NCBI GenBank assembly: GCA_024710445.1
Contig: JANJUT010000227.1
Coordinates: forward strand, 1-15,638
From: Thiobacillus sp.
GTDB lineage: Bacteria; Pseudomonadota; Gammaproteobacteria; Burkholderiales; Thiobacillaceae
DNA length: 15,638 nt
Direction: 5' to 3'
Shown here: positions 6,515 through 14,103 of the stretch, piece after piece
How positions within the stretch are numbered: position 1 is the first letter of the stretch
Layout of the letters: each line of letters begins with the position of its first letter
Program-made: the position numbers and the translations under genes
Notes under the pieces: generated by a model
Told to the model about the DNA's origin: nothing
Seen by the model: the letters and a program-made list of their open reading frames with translations, nothing else
Databases searched by the model: none

Positions 6515-6541
6515 GCCCGGCGGCATAAAACCGCCCCGGGC
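6515..6541. other. GC-rich hairpin in the hpf-ptsN gap
   Basis: Arms gcccggcgg (6515-6523) and ccg-cc-ccgggc (6531-6541) pair over 9 bp with a two-base bulge and a 7-base loop. On the minus strand no U run follows; instead TATAAT (6513-6508) lies directly next to it. It may attenuate or stabilise the transcript between hpf and ptsN. A smaller GCCGG/CCGGC stem sits just downstream (6481-6499). No matching -35 element is seen, so a promoter is not claimed. Confidence 0.5.
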
Positions 6542-6568
6542 AATTTGTTTCATTCTGTCTGTTGGATA

Positions 6569-6907
6569 TCAGGCTTCACTTTCCGTCGGCTGTTGGTGCT
6601 TCAAGCCACCGCTGCCCTGATGCACATCCGAGGTTTTCTCCTTGTGCTTGAGGATCTGGCGATCCAGCTTGTCAGCCAGGAGGTCGATTGCGGCGTACAT
6701 GTTGCCATCTTCGCTGTGGGCGTGGAAATCATGGCCCTTGACGTGGAGAGTGGCTTCCACTTTGTGTACCAGCTTTTCCACCTGCATGATGACCGTCATG
6801 TTGATGACGTTGTCGAAGTGGCGCTTAACACGGTCGAGTTTCTCGGAAACGTAGTCACGGATAGCTGGGGTTACTTCCAGGTGATGACCGGAAATCGTCA
6901 AATTCAT
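6569..6907 (-). CDS. hpf: Ribosome hibernation promoting factor (short HPF/RaiA family)
   Basis: HPF binds the 30S decoding region in starved cells and promotes inactive 100S dimers. The 112-residue protein begins MNLTISGHHLEVTPAIRDYVSEKL and carries the beta-alpha-beta-beta-beta-alpha order with DFHAHSEDGNMYAAIDLLADKLDRQI in the second half. It lacks the C-terminal dimerisation domain of long HPF, so it is the short gammaproteobacterial/betaproteobacterial type. The SD is excellent (AAGGAGG, 5 bases before ATG), suggesting high translation. Between rpoN and this gene lies a structured 153-base leader. Placement after rpoN and before ptsN is the standard order. Confidence 0.95.
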   Translation of the reverse strand: MNLTISGHHLEVTPAIRDYVSEKLDRVKRHFDNVINMTVIMQVEKLVHKVEATLHVKGHDFHAHSEDGNMYAAIDLLADKLDRQILKHKEKTSDVHQGSGGLKHQQPTESEA

Positions 6908-6946
6908 AGGGCCTCCTTAGTCTGCTAAAAGAACTGAAAACCAGCG

Positions 6947-6999
6947 TTTCGTCCCGGCTTCAGGAGCGATGCTCCGCTCGTTTTCATTGTGGGACGAAA
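6947..6999. repeat. Nested inverted repeats in the hpf upstream region
   Basis: Outer arms TTTCGTCCC (6947-6955) and GGGACGAAA (6991-6999) are perfect 9-bp reverse complements, 35 bases apart. Inside lies a perfect hairpin GGAGC-gat-GCTCC (6963-6975). A further GTGGGAC copy at 7000-7006 lies 11 bases (one helical turn) from the one at 6989-6995. This could be an RNA leader structure of the rpoN-hpf transcript or a DNA operator. There is no U run, so a simple terminator is unlikely. Confidence 0.6.
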
Positions 7000-7014
7000 G
7001 TGGGACACATTCAA
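6986..7014 (-). promoter_or_regulatory. Candidate sigma-70-type promoter for hpf
   Basis: On the minus strand TTGAAT (7014-7009) and CACAAT (6991-6986) are spaced by 17 bases, each matching four of six consensus bases. The repeated GTGGGAC motifs fall in the spacer and at the -10, which is where a repressor would act. This is a weak match and rests on sequence alone. Confidence 0.3.
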
Positions 7015-7060
7015 GCACGGCAAAGCGTTTTAGGCAGAACCGGCTCGAATATTCTTGTGA

Positions 7061-8494
7061 TCAAAGCGCACGCCGCATGTTCGCAGGCGGGATTTGCAGT
7101 GATTCACGGTACTTGGCGACGGTACGCCGGGCGACCACGATGCCTTGCTGCCCCAGAACTTCGGCCAATTGGCCATCAGATAGCGGTTTTTTGCCGCTTT
7201 CGGCAGCGATCAGCTGTTTGATCAGCGCCCGAATGGCGGTTGAGGAGCAGGCGCCGCCGTTGTCGGTGGAAACGTGGCTGCCGAAAAAGTACTTGAGTTC
7301 GTACAGGCCGCGCGGCGTCATCATGAACTTTTGTGTGGTGACGCGCGAAATCGTCGATTCGTGCAGTTCCACCGCCTCGGCAATTTCGCGCAGTACCAGT
7401 GGCCGCATGGCAACTTCCCCGTGCTCGATGAATTGTTTCTGGCGGTCGACGATGGCCTGCGAAACGCGCAGGATGGTGTCAAACCGCTGCTGTACGTTTT
7501 TGATCAGCCAGCGTGCTTCCTGAAGCTGGCTGGCGAGCTGGCCGCTATTGCCTTCACGGTGACGTGCCAGGATGTCGGCATAGACGCGGTTGACGCGCAG
7601 CTTGGGCATGGCGTCGGCATTGAGGCTGGCAATCCACATGCCCTTGACCTTGCGCACATAGACATCGGGAATGACGTAATGCGTCTCTTCGGTGCTGAAT
7701 GCCGCGCCCGGCCGCGGGTTGAGCGAAAGAATCAGGGCGCGTGCCGTTCGCAATGTCGGGTCATCGATACCGAGCATTTTCTTCAGTTTGCCGACATCGC
7801 GTGCAGCCAGCAGATCGAGATAGTGCGTGGTCAGCCGCATGGCGGCATCACGTGCCGGCGTGGAGGCTGGCAGCGCCCGCAGTTGCAGGGTCAGGCATTC
7901 AGCCAGATCGCGCGCGCCGACCCCGGTGGGGTCCATGTTCTGCAGATGCTTGAGCGCGGTTTCGACTTCTTCGGGCTCAAGCTCCTCGAGTTCGCCTTGC
8001 AGGCTGGCCGTGATATCGGCCAGTGGCTGGGTGAGAAAGCCGGCTTCGTCCAGATCATCGATCAAGGTGGCAACCAGGGTGCGGTCACGCAGCGTGAGCG
8101 GGCTGACAATCAATTGATTCAACAGATGCTCGCGCAGGCTGGCCCCTGAAACCGAGCCTTCTGCATAGTCGCTCTCCTCATCGTCGCCACCGGATGCGCT
8201 GTAATCGTTCCAGTCTTCATCATCCAGCGACGCCGAGGCGTCAGGTTCCGGGGTGTCTGATTGGGGCGATTCCGTTGTCTGGGCCTCGGCCTCGGCCGTA
8301 TGGGCAGGAGGCTCTTCCGATGCGGTACGGGCATCTTCCTCGTCTTCGCGTTCCAGCAACGGGTTGTCCTGGAGCATTTGCTCGAGTTCCTGATTCAGCT
8401 CCAGCGTAGACAACTGCAGCAGTCGAATCGACTGCTGCAGTTGGGGTGTCAGGGTAAGGTGCTGACCAATCTTGAGCTGGAGGCTGTGCTTCAT
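7061..8494 (-). CDS. rpoN: RNA polymerase sigma-54 factor RpoN
   Basis: RpoN directs core polymerase to -24/-12 promoters and needs an AAA+ activator to open them. From ATG 8494 the protein has 477 residues. The N-terminal activator-interaction region (1-47) begins MKHSLQLKIGQHLTLTPQLQQ, close to the E. coli start, and is followed by an acidic region II (about 48-115). The core-binding and DNA-binding domains come next, and the RpoN box ARRTVAKYRE is at 455-464. All regions are present, so it should be functional. An in-frame TTG at 8512 would add six residues, but the ATG matches the family. No strong SD is visible for either start. The 71 bases between lptB and rpoN show no clear promoter. 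Two probable target promoters (1152-1167 and 14787-14802) lie in this window. Confidence 0.97.
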   Translation of the reverse strand: MKHSLQLKIGQHLTLTPQLQQSIRLLQLSTLELNQELEQMLQDNPLLEREDEEDARTASEEPPAHTAEAEAQTTESPQSDTPEPDASASLDDEDWNDYSASGGDDEESDYAEGSVSGASLREHLLNQLIVSPLTLRDRTLVATLIDDLDEAGFLTQPLADITASLQGELEELEPEEVETALKHLQNMDPTGVGARDLAECLTLQLRALPASTPARDAAMRLTTHYLDLLAARDVGKLKKMLGIDDPTLRTARALILSLNPRPGAAFSTEETHYVIPDVYVRKVKGMWIASLNADAMPKLRVNRVYADILARHREGNSGQLASQLQEARWLIKNVQQRFDTILRVSQAIVDRQKQFIEHGEVAMRPLVLREIAEAVELHESTISRVTTQKFMMTPRGLYELKYFFGSHVSTDNGGACSSTAIRALIKQLIAAESGKKPLSDGQLAEVLGQQGIVVARRTVAKYRESLQIPPANMRRAL

Positions 8495-8565
8495 GGAACT
8501 TGAATACGGCAAAAAGCATGCCGACTTGAGAAGAATATGATGCGAGCAGGTCGCGAAAGTTGCAA

Positions 8566-9288
8566 TTACAGGCGGAAGTTTTCGCCCAGATACACCTTGC
8601 GGGCGTTGTCGTCCTGGATGATGAGGTCAGGGGTGCCGTCAATCAGTACGCGGCCCTCGTTGATGATGTATGCCCGGTGGCAGATTCCCAGCGTTTCACG
8701 TACGTTGGGGTCGGTAATGAGCACGCCAATGTCGCGCTCGAACAGGAAGTGCACAATTTTCTGGATGTCGAGCACGGCGATCGGGTCCACTCCGGCGAAC
8801 GGTTCGTCCAGCAGAATGAAGCGCGGATTGATCGCCAGCGAACGGGCAATTTCCACTCGCCGCCGTTCGCCGCCGGACAGGCTGGCTGCTGCGGCATCAC
8901 GCAAATGGGCGATATGCAGATCGTCCAGCAGATTGTTGAGATGCTCTTCGAGTTCATCCTTGTCGTAGGGCTTGAATTCGAGAATGGCGCGGATGTTTTC
9001 CTCCACCGTCATCTTGCGAAAGATCGAGGGTTCCTGGGGCAGGTAGGACAGACCCAGACGCGCACGCTGGTGAATGGCCATGTGCGTCAGATCATGTGTG
9101 TCCAGATGAACATTGCCGCCATCGGCTGCGACCAGCCCCACTACCATATAGAAGCAGGTGGTCTTGCCGGCGCCGTTGGGTCCAAGCAGCCCTACGACTT
9201 CCCCGCTTTTGACGGTAAAAGAGACATCGTGTACCACCGTGCGTTTGCCATACGTCTTGCGCAGGCCCTGGGCAAAAATCTGGCTCAT
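8566..9288 (-). CDS. lptB: LPS export ABC transporter ATPase LptB, with H-loop His replaced by Pro
   Basis: LptB is the cytoplasmic ATPase of the LptB2FGC complex that extracts lipopolysaccharide from the inner membrane. The 240 residues show Walker A GPNGAGKT (36-43), Q-loop Gln85, signature LSGGERRRVEIAR (137-149), Walker B with D161-E162, and the normal C-terminus VYLGENFRL. The switch region reads LITDPNVRETL: codon CCC (plus strand GGG at 8707-8709) gives Pro194 where E. coli LptB has the essential H-loop His195 (usual text LITDHNVRETL). One base change, CAC to CCC, would explain it. The protein otherwise looks intact, so either hydrolysis is altered or the base is an error. It overlaps lptA by 4 bases. 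Confidence 0.96.
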   Translation of the reverse strand: MSQIFAQGLRKTYGKRTVVHDVSFTVKSGEVVGLLGPNGAGKTTCFYMVVGLVAADGGNVHLDTHDLTHMAIHQRARLGLSYLPQEPSIFRKMTVEENIRAILEFKPYDKDELEEHLNNLLDDLHIAHLRDAAAASLSGGERRRVEIARSLAINPRFILLDEPFAGVDPIAVLDIQKIVHFLFERDIGVLITDPNVRETLGICHRAYIINEGRVLIDGTPDLIIQDDNARKVYLGENFRL

Positions 9289-9818
9289 GGCTTGGCGGCG
9301 GGTTGTGCCGGGGGCGTTTTCGGGCGGATGACCGCGCGCACCCGGCCACTGGGCGTTCTGGCATCAGGCTGTCCGGTCACCGTGTAAAACTCGGTGTTGG
9401 CGTTATACGAAATCTGTGCGCCGCGCAGTTCGTCGCCATTACGACGCAGCCGTGCCTGACCGATCAACTCCAGTTGGCTGTTGCCGCTGTCGAACTCGAT
9501 GCGGTCGGCAAAGCCTTCGATCTGCTCGTCGCGCCCATCAAGCTTCTGGCGAAAGGCGGCGGGACGGCCCGTGGCGCTCACCTTGTCGAGCCCGCCTGCA
9601 TTCTGGGTGACCTGGACGCGGTCGGCACGCAGCATCAGCGTGCCCTGGCTCAGGATCACATTGCCCTGATAAACGCTGATTTTCCTGATGTCGTCGAGCG
9701 TGACCGTATCGGCTTCGAGGTTGACGGGCTTGTCGCGGTCGGCTTTTTCGGCATGGGCCGGGGGAGCCAGCAGGACGGCACACAGTGCCGTATAAAAAAC
9801 CGTTTTCAATGTTTGCAT
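9285..9818 (-). CDS. lptA: LPS periplasmic transport protein LptA
   Basis: LptA forms the periplasmic beta-jellyroll bridge carrying LPS from LptC to LptD. The 177 residues begin with a signal peptide cleaved after AHA (residue 23), then the OstA/LptA domain: PVNLEADTVTLDDIRKISVYQGNV, LRADRVQVTQ, SATGRPAAFRQKLDG and ADRIEFDSGNSQLELIGQARL in the expected order. The C-terminus is a proline/alanine-rich tail. It starts 4 bases after the lptC stop, with GGAAG upstream as SD, and overlaps lptB (ATGA). Confidence 0.94.
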   Translation of the reverse strand: MQTLKTVFYTALCAVLLAPPAHAEKADRDKPVNLEADTVTLDDIRKISVYQGNVILSQGTLMLRADRVQVTQNAGGLDKVSATGRPAAFRQKLDGRDEQIEGFADRIEFDSGNSQLELIGQARLRRNGDELRGAQISYNANTEFYTVTGQPDARTPSGRVRAVIRPKTPPAQPAAKP

Positions 9819-9822
9819 GGTG

Positions 9823-10395
9823 CTAGCTTCTTCCGGATAAGTAATGGGCTTTCACCCGTCCTGTCAGTTTAATCACGCGTTGCCTGGCGTTGTATTCCAT
9901 GGCACTCGCGTGCAGTTTCAGGGTGGCGTCACTGACATCCACCGGCCCGGGCGAGTGAAGCATGTCGCGTTCGGGAAAAATAACCAGTCGGGCAGTATGA
10001 AGCGACATGGCGGATTGTCCAGGCCGCGCCGCACGCAGAACCTGGACTTCGCCACGCAGGTCTACTTCGCCGCCGTCAGGCGAAACCGTCGCCTGTTGCG
10101 CCACCGCTGTGACATCACCCGATTGCGTGTCCAGCTGGATGAAGTGGGGGGATTCGAGTTCGGTGCGTTTGCTGTTCGAATAGTGCTTCAGCTTGCGGGC
10201 CGTCAGCCTGTAGTGCGGTTGTCCCGTGTCGTCGGTTCGCAATGCATCGAAATTTTCCATAATGCCTTCCGGCTCGGTCCGTGTGGCCGGATCGCCATTT
10301 GCCGAGATTTGCACGGAGCGCTCGATCCAGAAACTGAGTACGGCGAGCACCAGCAAAATGGCCAGTGGCAGCCACAGCGAGCCGCGCGCGATCAT
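9823..10395 (-). CDS. lptC: LPS export protein LptC
   Basis: LptC is a bitopic inner-membrane protein that receives LPS from LptB2FG and passes it to LptA. The 190-residue protein has one N-terminal membrane helix (about 7-24, WLPLAILLVLAVLSFWI) and then the periplasmic LptC domain with MENFDALRTDDTGQPHYRLTARKLKHY and later VDLRGEVQVLRA. Sequence conservation in this family is low, but position between kdsC and lptA supports the call. A gap of 46 bases separates it from kdsC, with only a weak GAAG-type SD. Confidence 0.92.
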   Translation of the reverse strand: MIARGSLWLPLAILLVLAVLSFWIERSVQISANGDPATRTEPEGIMENFDALRTDDTGQPHYRLTARKLKHYSNSKRTELESPHFIQLDTQSGDVTAVAQQATVSPDGGEVDLRGEVQVLRAARPGQSAMSLHTARLVIFPERDMLHSPGPVDVSDATLKLHASAMEYNARQRVIKLTGRVKAHYLSGRS

Positions 10396-10441
10396 GCGGT
10401 CTTCAACTCATTCGTGCCTGACGCAAAATACACGCAACCGG

Positions 10442-10972
10442 TCATTTCAAATAAGGCGCCAGGGCCGCGTCCAGCGTGCCTTGCGTACGCATCAGGAATT
10501 CGCAGGCCTCGCGCACTGCACCGTGCCCGGCCTGGCGGGTCGTGATCAGGTGGCTGTGTGCTTTCACCAGTTCGGGCGCTGCCGGTACGCTAATGGCGAG
10601 TCCGGCACGCCGCATCACCGGCAGGTCAACCACATCGTCCCCCATGTAGGCCGTGGCATCGTGGGCCAGATTGAGATCGCGACAGAGCGATTCATACACG
10701 GCCAGCTTGTCGTGTGCGCCTTGATGGATGATCTCGATGCCGAGATTTTTGGCGCGGTGTTCCACGACACGCGAACTGCGGCCAGTAATGATCGCGAGTT
10801 GCACGCCGCTGCCCTTGAGCATTTTCAGGCCGTGGCCATCGAGCGAGTTGAAACCCTTGAATTCCTGCCCATCGTCGGCCAGAAACAGGGTGCCGTCCGT
10901 CATCACGCCATCGACATCAAATGCGATCAGCCTGATTTTCTGGGCGCGGGCAATCAGGTCGGCGGTCATCAT
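10442..10972 (-). CDS. kdsC: 3-deoxy-D-manno-octulosonate-8-phosphate phosphatase KdsC
   Basis: KdsC removes phosphate from Kdo-8-P, the third step of CMP-Kdo synthesis for LPS. The 176 residues show the HAD pattern: D19-x-D21 in FDVDGVMTDG, ITGRSS (62-67), and GDDVVDLPVM (111-120), with no cap domain, as expected for this tetrameric subfamily. It starts with two adjacent ATG codons (10972 and 10969); the first overlaps the kdsD TGA by 4 bases. The pairing with kdsD is standard. Confidence 0.96.
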   Translation of the reverse strand: MMTADLIARAQKIRLIAFDVDGVMTDGTLFLADDGQEFKGFNSLDGHGLKMLKGSGVQLAIITGRSSRVVEHRAKNLGIEIIHQGAHDKLAVYESLCRDLNLAHDATAYMGDDVVDLPVMRRAGLAISVPAAPELVKAHSHLITTRQAGHGAVREACEFLMRTQGTLDAALAPYLK

Positions 10973-11955
10973 ACGACACCCGCTTTCAGCAGGTCGTGCA
11001 TGTTGAGTGCGCCCAGTAAAGTGTTGTCGTGGTCGACGACCAGCAAGCCATTGATTTTAAGTGTGTCCATCTTTTCTACCGCCGCCACGGCGAGTTCGTC
11101 CGCGTAGATTGTCTTGGGGTTTTTCGTCATCAGGTCGGTCACGCGCGCCTGCTGCAGGTCGAGTGCGTGTTCCAGCGCGCGCCGCAAGTCGCCGTCGGTG
11201 AAAACACCGGTTACCTTGCCGTTGCCATCGACCACCGCCGTCATGCCCAGACCCTTTTTCGTCATTTCTAGCAGCGCCACTTTAAGTGATGCCTCGTGAT
11301 CGATTTTGGGGAGCGCATCGCCTGTATGCATGATGTCATGCACGTGCACCAGCAAGCGCCGTCCCAGGCTGCCGCCTGGATGGGTGCGCGCGAAGTCGTC
11401 GGCGGAGAAGCCGCGGGCGTCGAGCAGGGCTACCGCCAGCGCATCGCCCAGCGCCAATGCCGCCGTGGTGCTGGCGGTGGGTGCCAGATTGAGTGGGCAG
11501 GCTTCCTTGTCGACCGCGGCATTGAGATGCACATCGGCTTCGCGCGCCATGGTTGACTCAGGGTTGCCCGTCATGGCGATGAGCTTGGCGCCGCGCCGCT
11601 TGATGAGCGGCACGATGCTGACGATTTCGTTGCTCTCGCCAGAGTTTGACATGGCCAATACCACGTCGTCGTGGGCGATCATGCCGAGATCGCCATGGCT
11701 GGCCTCACCCGGGTGCATGAAAAAGGCCGGGGTGCCGGTCGAAGCCAGCGTGGCGGCAATCTTGCTGCCGACATGACCGGACTTGCCCATGCCGGTGACC
11801 ACCACGCGGCCGCTACAGGCCAGCATGAGGCTGACGGCATCGGCAAAGCGATGGTCGAGGCGGGCCGACAGCGTGCGCAGCGCGTCGGCCTCGATGTCGA
11901 GCACCTGGCGTGCAAGTTCAAGCAAATGTTGGGGGGACGTAGGTTCGGGGTGCAT
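10969..11955 (-). CDS. kdsD: D-arabinose 5-phosphate isomerase KdsD
   Basis: KdsD converts ribulose-5-phosphate to arabinose-5-phosphate, the Kdo precursor. From ATG 11955 the length is 328, the same as E. coli KdsD. A SIS domain (about 30-180) has TGMGKSGHVGSKIAATLASTG, HPGEASHGDLGM and SNSGESNE; Lys58, His87, Glu110, Glu151 and His192 match the E. coli active-site residues with an offset of one. Two CBS domains fill residues about 205-328. An upstream in-frame GTG at 12012 would add 19 residues unlike the family. A TATACT box ends only 9 bases before the chosen ATG and there is no SD, so the mRNA may have almost no leader. It is the first gene of the minus-strand block. Confidence 0.94.
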   Translation of the reverse strand: MHPEPTSPQHLLELARQVLDIEADALRTLSARLDHRFADAVSLMLACSGRVVVTGMGKSGHVGSKIAATLASTGTPAFFMHPGEASHGDLGMIAHDDVVLAMSNSGESNEIVSIVPLIKRRGAKLIAMTGNPESTMAREADVHLNAAVDKEACPLNLAPTASTTAALALGDALAVALLDARGFSADDFARTHPGGSLGRRLLVHVHDIMHTGDALPKIDHEASLKVALLEMTKKGLGMTAVVDGNGKVTGVFTDGDLRRALEHALDLQQARVTDLMTKNPKTIYADELAVAAVEKMDTLKINGLLVVDHDNTLLGALNMHDLLKAGVV

Positions 11956-12059
11956 GGTCGGCAAGTATACTAAAGCCTGCTTATCCAACAGCGTTTTCCC
12001 CATTGCCGGCACGACATGGCTGGCAGCAGTAAACGGGATTTCGCCTTTGAGGACTTCGA
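11956..12059. promoter_or_regulatory. Divergent promoter region kdsD / antiporter
   Basis: These 104 bases separate the two divergent starts. On the minus strand TATACT (11969-11964) is a good -10 for kdsD, but the best -35-like hexamers have poor sequence or spacing. On the plus strand GAGGA (12049-12053) is the SD of the antiporter. No clear plus-strand -10/-35 pair is seen. Confidence 0.4.
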
Positions 12060-14030
12060 TTGCATAGCGGACTTCAACTTGTTCTGACTCTACTGGCCGC
12101 AGCCGTGCTGGTGGCGGCCGCTGCGCGCGCCTTGCGCCTGCCGACCATGCTGGGCTATCTGGTGACGGGTATTGCCATCGGGCCTTTTGCCCTGGGCTGG
12201 ATTCCGGACAGCGAAGAGGCGCGCTATCTGGCCGAATTCGGCGTGGTCTTCCTGATGTTCTCCATCGGTCTGGAATTCAGCCTGCCGCGGCTGATGACCA
12301 TGCGCATGACCGTGTTTGGCTTCGGTGGGGCACAGGTGGTGCTGACGATCGTGCTCACCGCGCTGATTGCCTGGCTGCTCGATTTGCCCTTGCTGGCCGC
12401 CATTGCGCTCGGCGGCATCATGTCGATGTCATCCACGGCCATCGTCTCGAAGATGATGGCCGAGCGGATGGAAATCCAGACCCCGCATGGCCGCCAGATT
12501 TTTGGTGCCTTGCTGTTCCAGGATCTGGCCGTGGTGCCGCTGCTGATCCTGATTCCGGCCTTTGCCAAGGAATCGGACGCGATGGCGGCCACGCTGGCGT
12601 TGGCCATGTTGAAGGCGGTGGTAGTGCTGGGGTTCCTGCTGTTCGTGGGGCAGCGCATCATGCGCCCCTGGTTTCAGTGGGTGGCGGGGCACAAGTCGCC
12701 TGAACTCTTCACGCTGAATCTGCTGTTGTTTACGCTGGGGCTGGCCTACCTGACCGAAAGCGCCGGATTGTCCCTGGCGCTGGGCGCATTCCTGGCCGGC
12801 ATGCTGGTGTCCGAGACCGAATATCGTTATCAGGTGGAAGACGACATCAAACCTTTCCGCGATGTGCTGCTGGGACTATTTTTCGTAACCATCGGCATGC
12901 GGCTCGACTTGATGCAGGTCATGCTGAACTGGGGCGATGTGCTGCTGCTGGTGGCAGCAATCGTTCTTGGCAAGGCGGTGTTGGTAACCGGTTTGGGCCT
13001 GGCCTTTGGCAGTGCACGGCCCACCGCCGTGCGAACTGCGCTGGGGCTGGCACAGGCAGGTGAATTTGGCTTCGTGTTGCTGGCGCAAGCCGCCGACCTG
13101 AGCTTGTTGGGGGCTGAAATCACGCAGCCTGTTCTGGCGGCGATGGTGCTGTCGATGCTGATTGCGCCCTTGATGATCAACCGCATGGACACGCTGACCC
13201 GTCTGCTTGCCGGCAGCGAGTGGGCCGGGCGTGCCAAGGAGGTCCACGACATCGCCGTCAAGACCTTTGGCAAGAGCAAGCATGTGATCGTGTGCGGCTA
13301 CGGTCGCAGCGGCCAGAATCTGGCGCGTTTGTTCGAGGCCGAAGATATCAGCTTCGTCGCGCTCGATGCCGACCCCGAGCGCATCCGCGCAGTGGCGGCA
13401 TCGGGTGTGAGCGTCGTGTATGGCGACGCCAGTCGCCGCGAGGTGCTGGTCGCTGCCGGGTTGAGCCGTGCGCAGGCCATCGTGGTGACGTATTCCGACC
13501 TGCACTCAAGCATGGCGATCCTGCGTCACGTCCGTGAATTGCGGCCCGAGTTGCCGGTGGTCGTGCGTACCATCGACGATACCCATATCGACGAACTGAA
13601 AGCCGCAGGCGCGGCCGAGGTGGTGTCCGAGGTGATGGAAGGCTCATTGATGCTGGCTTCGCACGCATTGATGCTGCTGGGCATTCCCTTGTCCCAGGTG
13701 CTGAAGCGGATCCGGGGCGTGCGCGAAACGCGCTATGCCATGATGCGCGGCTATTTCCGTGGCGCCAGCGATGTGGACGACGAACTCGACCAGCAGTCGC
13801 AGCCCCGTCTGCATACCGTGCTGATTCCGCAGGGCGCAGCCGCAGCGGGGCGCAGCCTGGAAGACCTGGCGCTGGACGACTTGCTGGTGGAAGTGGTGGC
13901 GATCCGCCGTCAGGGGATCAAGGGCGTGGACCCGCAGCCCGAGACTGAAATCCGCGTGGGCGATGTGCTGATGCTGCGCGGCGCCGCCGATGGGCTGGCG
14001 GCGGCGGAGATCAGGGTACTGCAGGGGTGA
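12060..14030 (+). CDS. CPA2-family monovalent cation:proton antiporter with RCK/TrkA domains (KefB/YbaL-like)
   Basis: A 656-residue inner-membrane antiporter. Residues 1 to about 385 form the Na/H exchanger domain with about 12 membrane segments, including LPTMLGYLVTGIAIGP, GVVFLMFSIGLEFSL, SMSSTAIVSKMMAE and LFQDLAVVPLL, all typical of KefB/YbaL proteins. An RCK (TrkA-N) domain follows with GYGRSG at 413-418 for NAD(H) binding, then a TrkA-C domain near 575-655. By family knowledge it exchanges K+ or Na+ for H+ under nucleotide control; ion and ligand cannot be told here. No KefF/KefG ancillary gene is adjacent. The start is TTG at 12060, with GAGGA six bases upstream; MHSGLQLVL after it fits the family start and no nearby ATG does. 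Confidence 0.92.
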   Translation: MHSGLQLVLTLLAAAVLVAAAARALRLPTMLGYLVTGIAIGPFALGWIPDSEEARYLAEFGVVFLMFSIGLEFSLPRLMTMRMTVFGFGGAQVVLTIVLTALIAWLLDLPLLAAIALGGIMSMSSTAIVSKMMAERMEIQTPHGRQIFGALLFQDLAVVPLLILIPAFAKESDAMAATLALAMLKAVVVLGFLLFVGQRIMRPWFQWVAGHKSPELFTLNLLLFTLGLAYLTESAGLSLALGAFLAGMLVSETEYRYQVEDDIKPFRDVLLGLFFVTIGMRLDLMQVMLNWGDVLLLVAAIVLGKAVLVTGLGLAFGSARPTAVRTALGLAQAGEFGFVLLAQAADLSLLGAEITQPVLAAMVLSMLIAPLMINRMDTLTRLLAGSEWAGRAKEVHDIAVKTFGKSKHVIVCGYGRSGQNLARLFEAEDISFVALDADPERIRAVAASGVSVVYGDASRREVLVAAGLSRAQAIVVTYSDLHSSMAILRHVRELRPELPVVVRTIDDTHIDELKAAGAAEVVSEVMEGSLMLASHALMLLGIPLSQVLKRIRGVRETRYAMMRGYFRGASDVDDELDQQSQPRLHTVLIPQGAAAAGRSLEDLALDDLLVEVVAIRRQGIKGVDPQPETEIRVGDVLMLRGAADGLAAAEIRVLQG

Positions 14031-14064
14031 TGTGCTCAGCCTTGGCTGAACGACAGGCAAGAAA

Positions 14065-14084
14065 AAGCCCGCCGAAGCGGGCTT
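14065..14084 (-). terminator. Rho-independent terminator of the pilin-like gene, shared with the convergent antiporter
   Basis: A perfect 8-bp stem AAGCCCGC (14065-14072) and GCGGGCTT (14077-14084) with a CGAA tetraloop. An A run at 14062-14066 gives a U run on the minus strand. It lies 19 bases past the pilin stop and 34 bases past the antiporter stop. Confidence 0.82.
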
Positions 14085-14103
14085 GGTGTCGGGTGGGTGT
14101 AAA

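Noticed and set aside
6469..6543. Longer ptsN start (25 extra residues)
   Set aside because: The extension has no family match and covers the bulged hairpin and TATAAT; ATG 6468 gives the standard length.
7274..8149. 291-codon plus-strand open frame
   Set aside because: It lies wholly inside rpoN on the other strand. The rpoN protein is complete and well conserved, so this is a shadow.
8560..9387. 275-codon plus-strand open frame
   Set aside because: It is antisense to lptB and the end of lptA, with no recognisable domain.
11956..12012. KdsD extended to GTG 12012
   Set aside because: The 19 added residues are not in the family; ATG 11955 gives exactly the length of E. coli KdsD.
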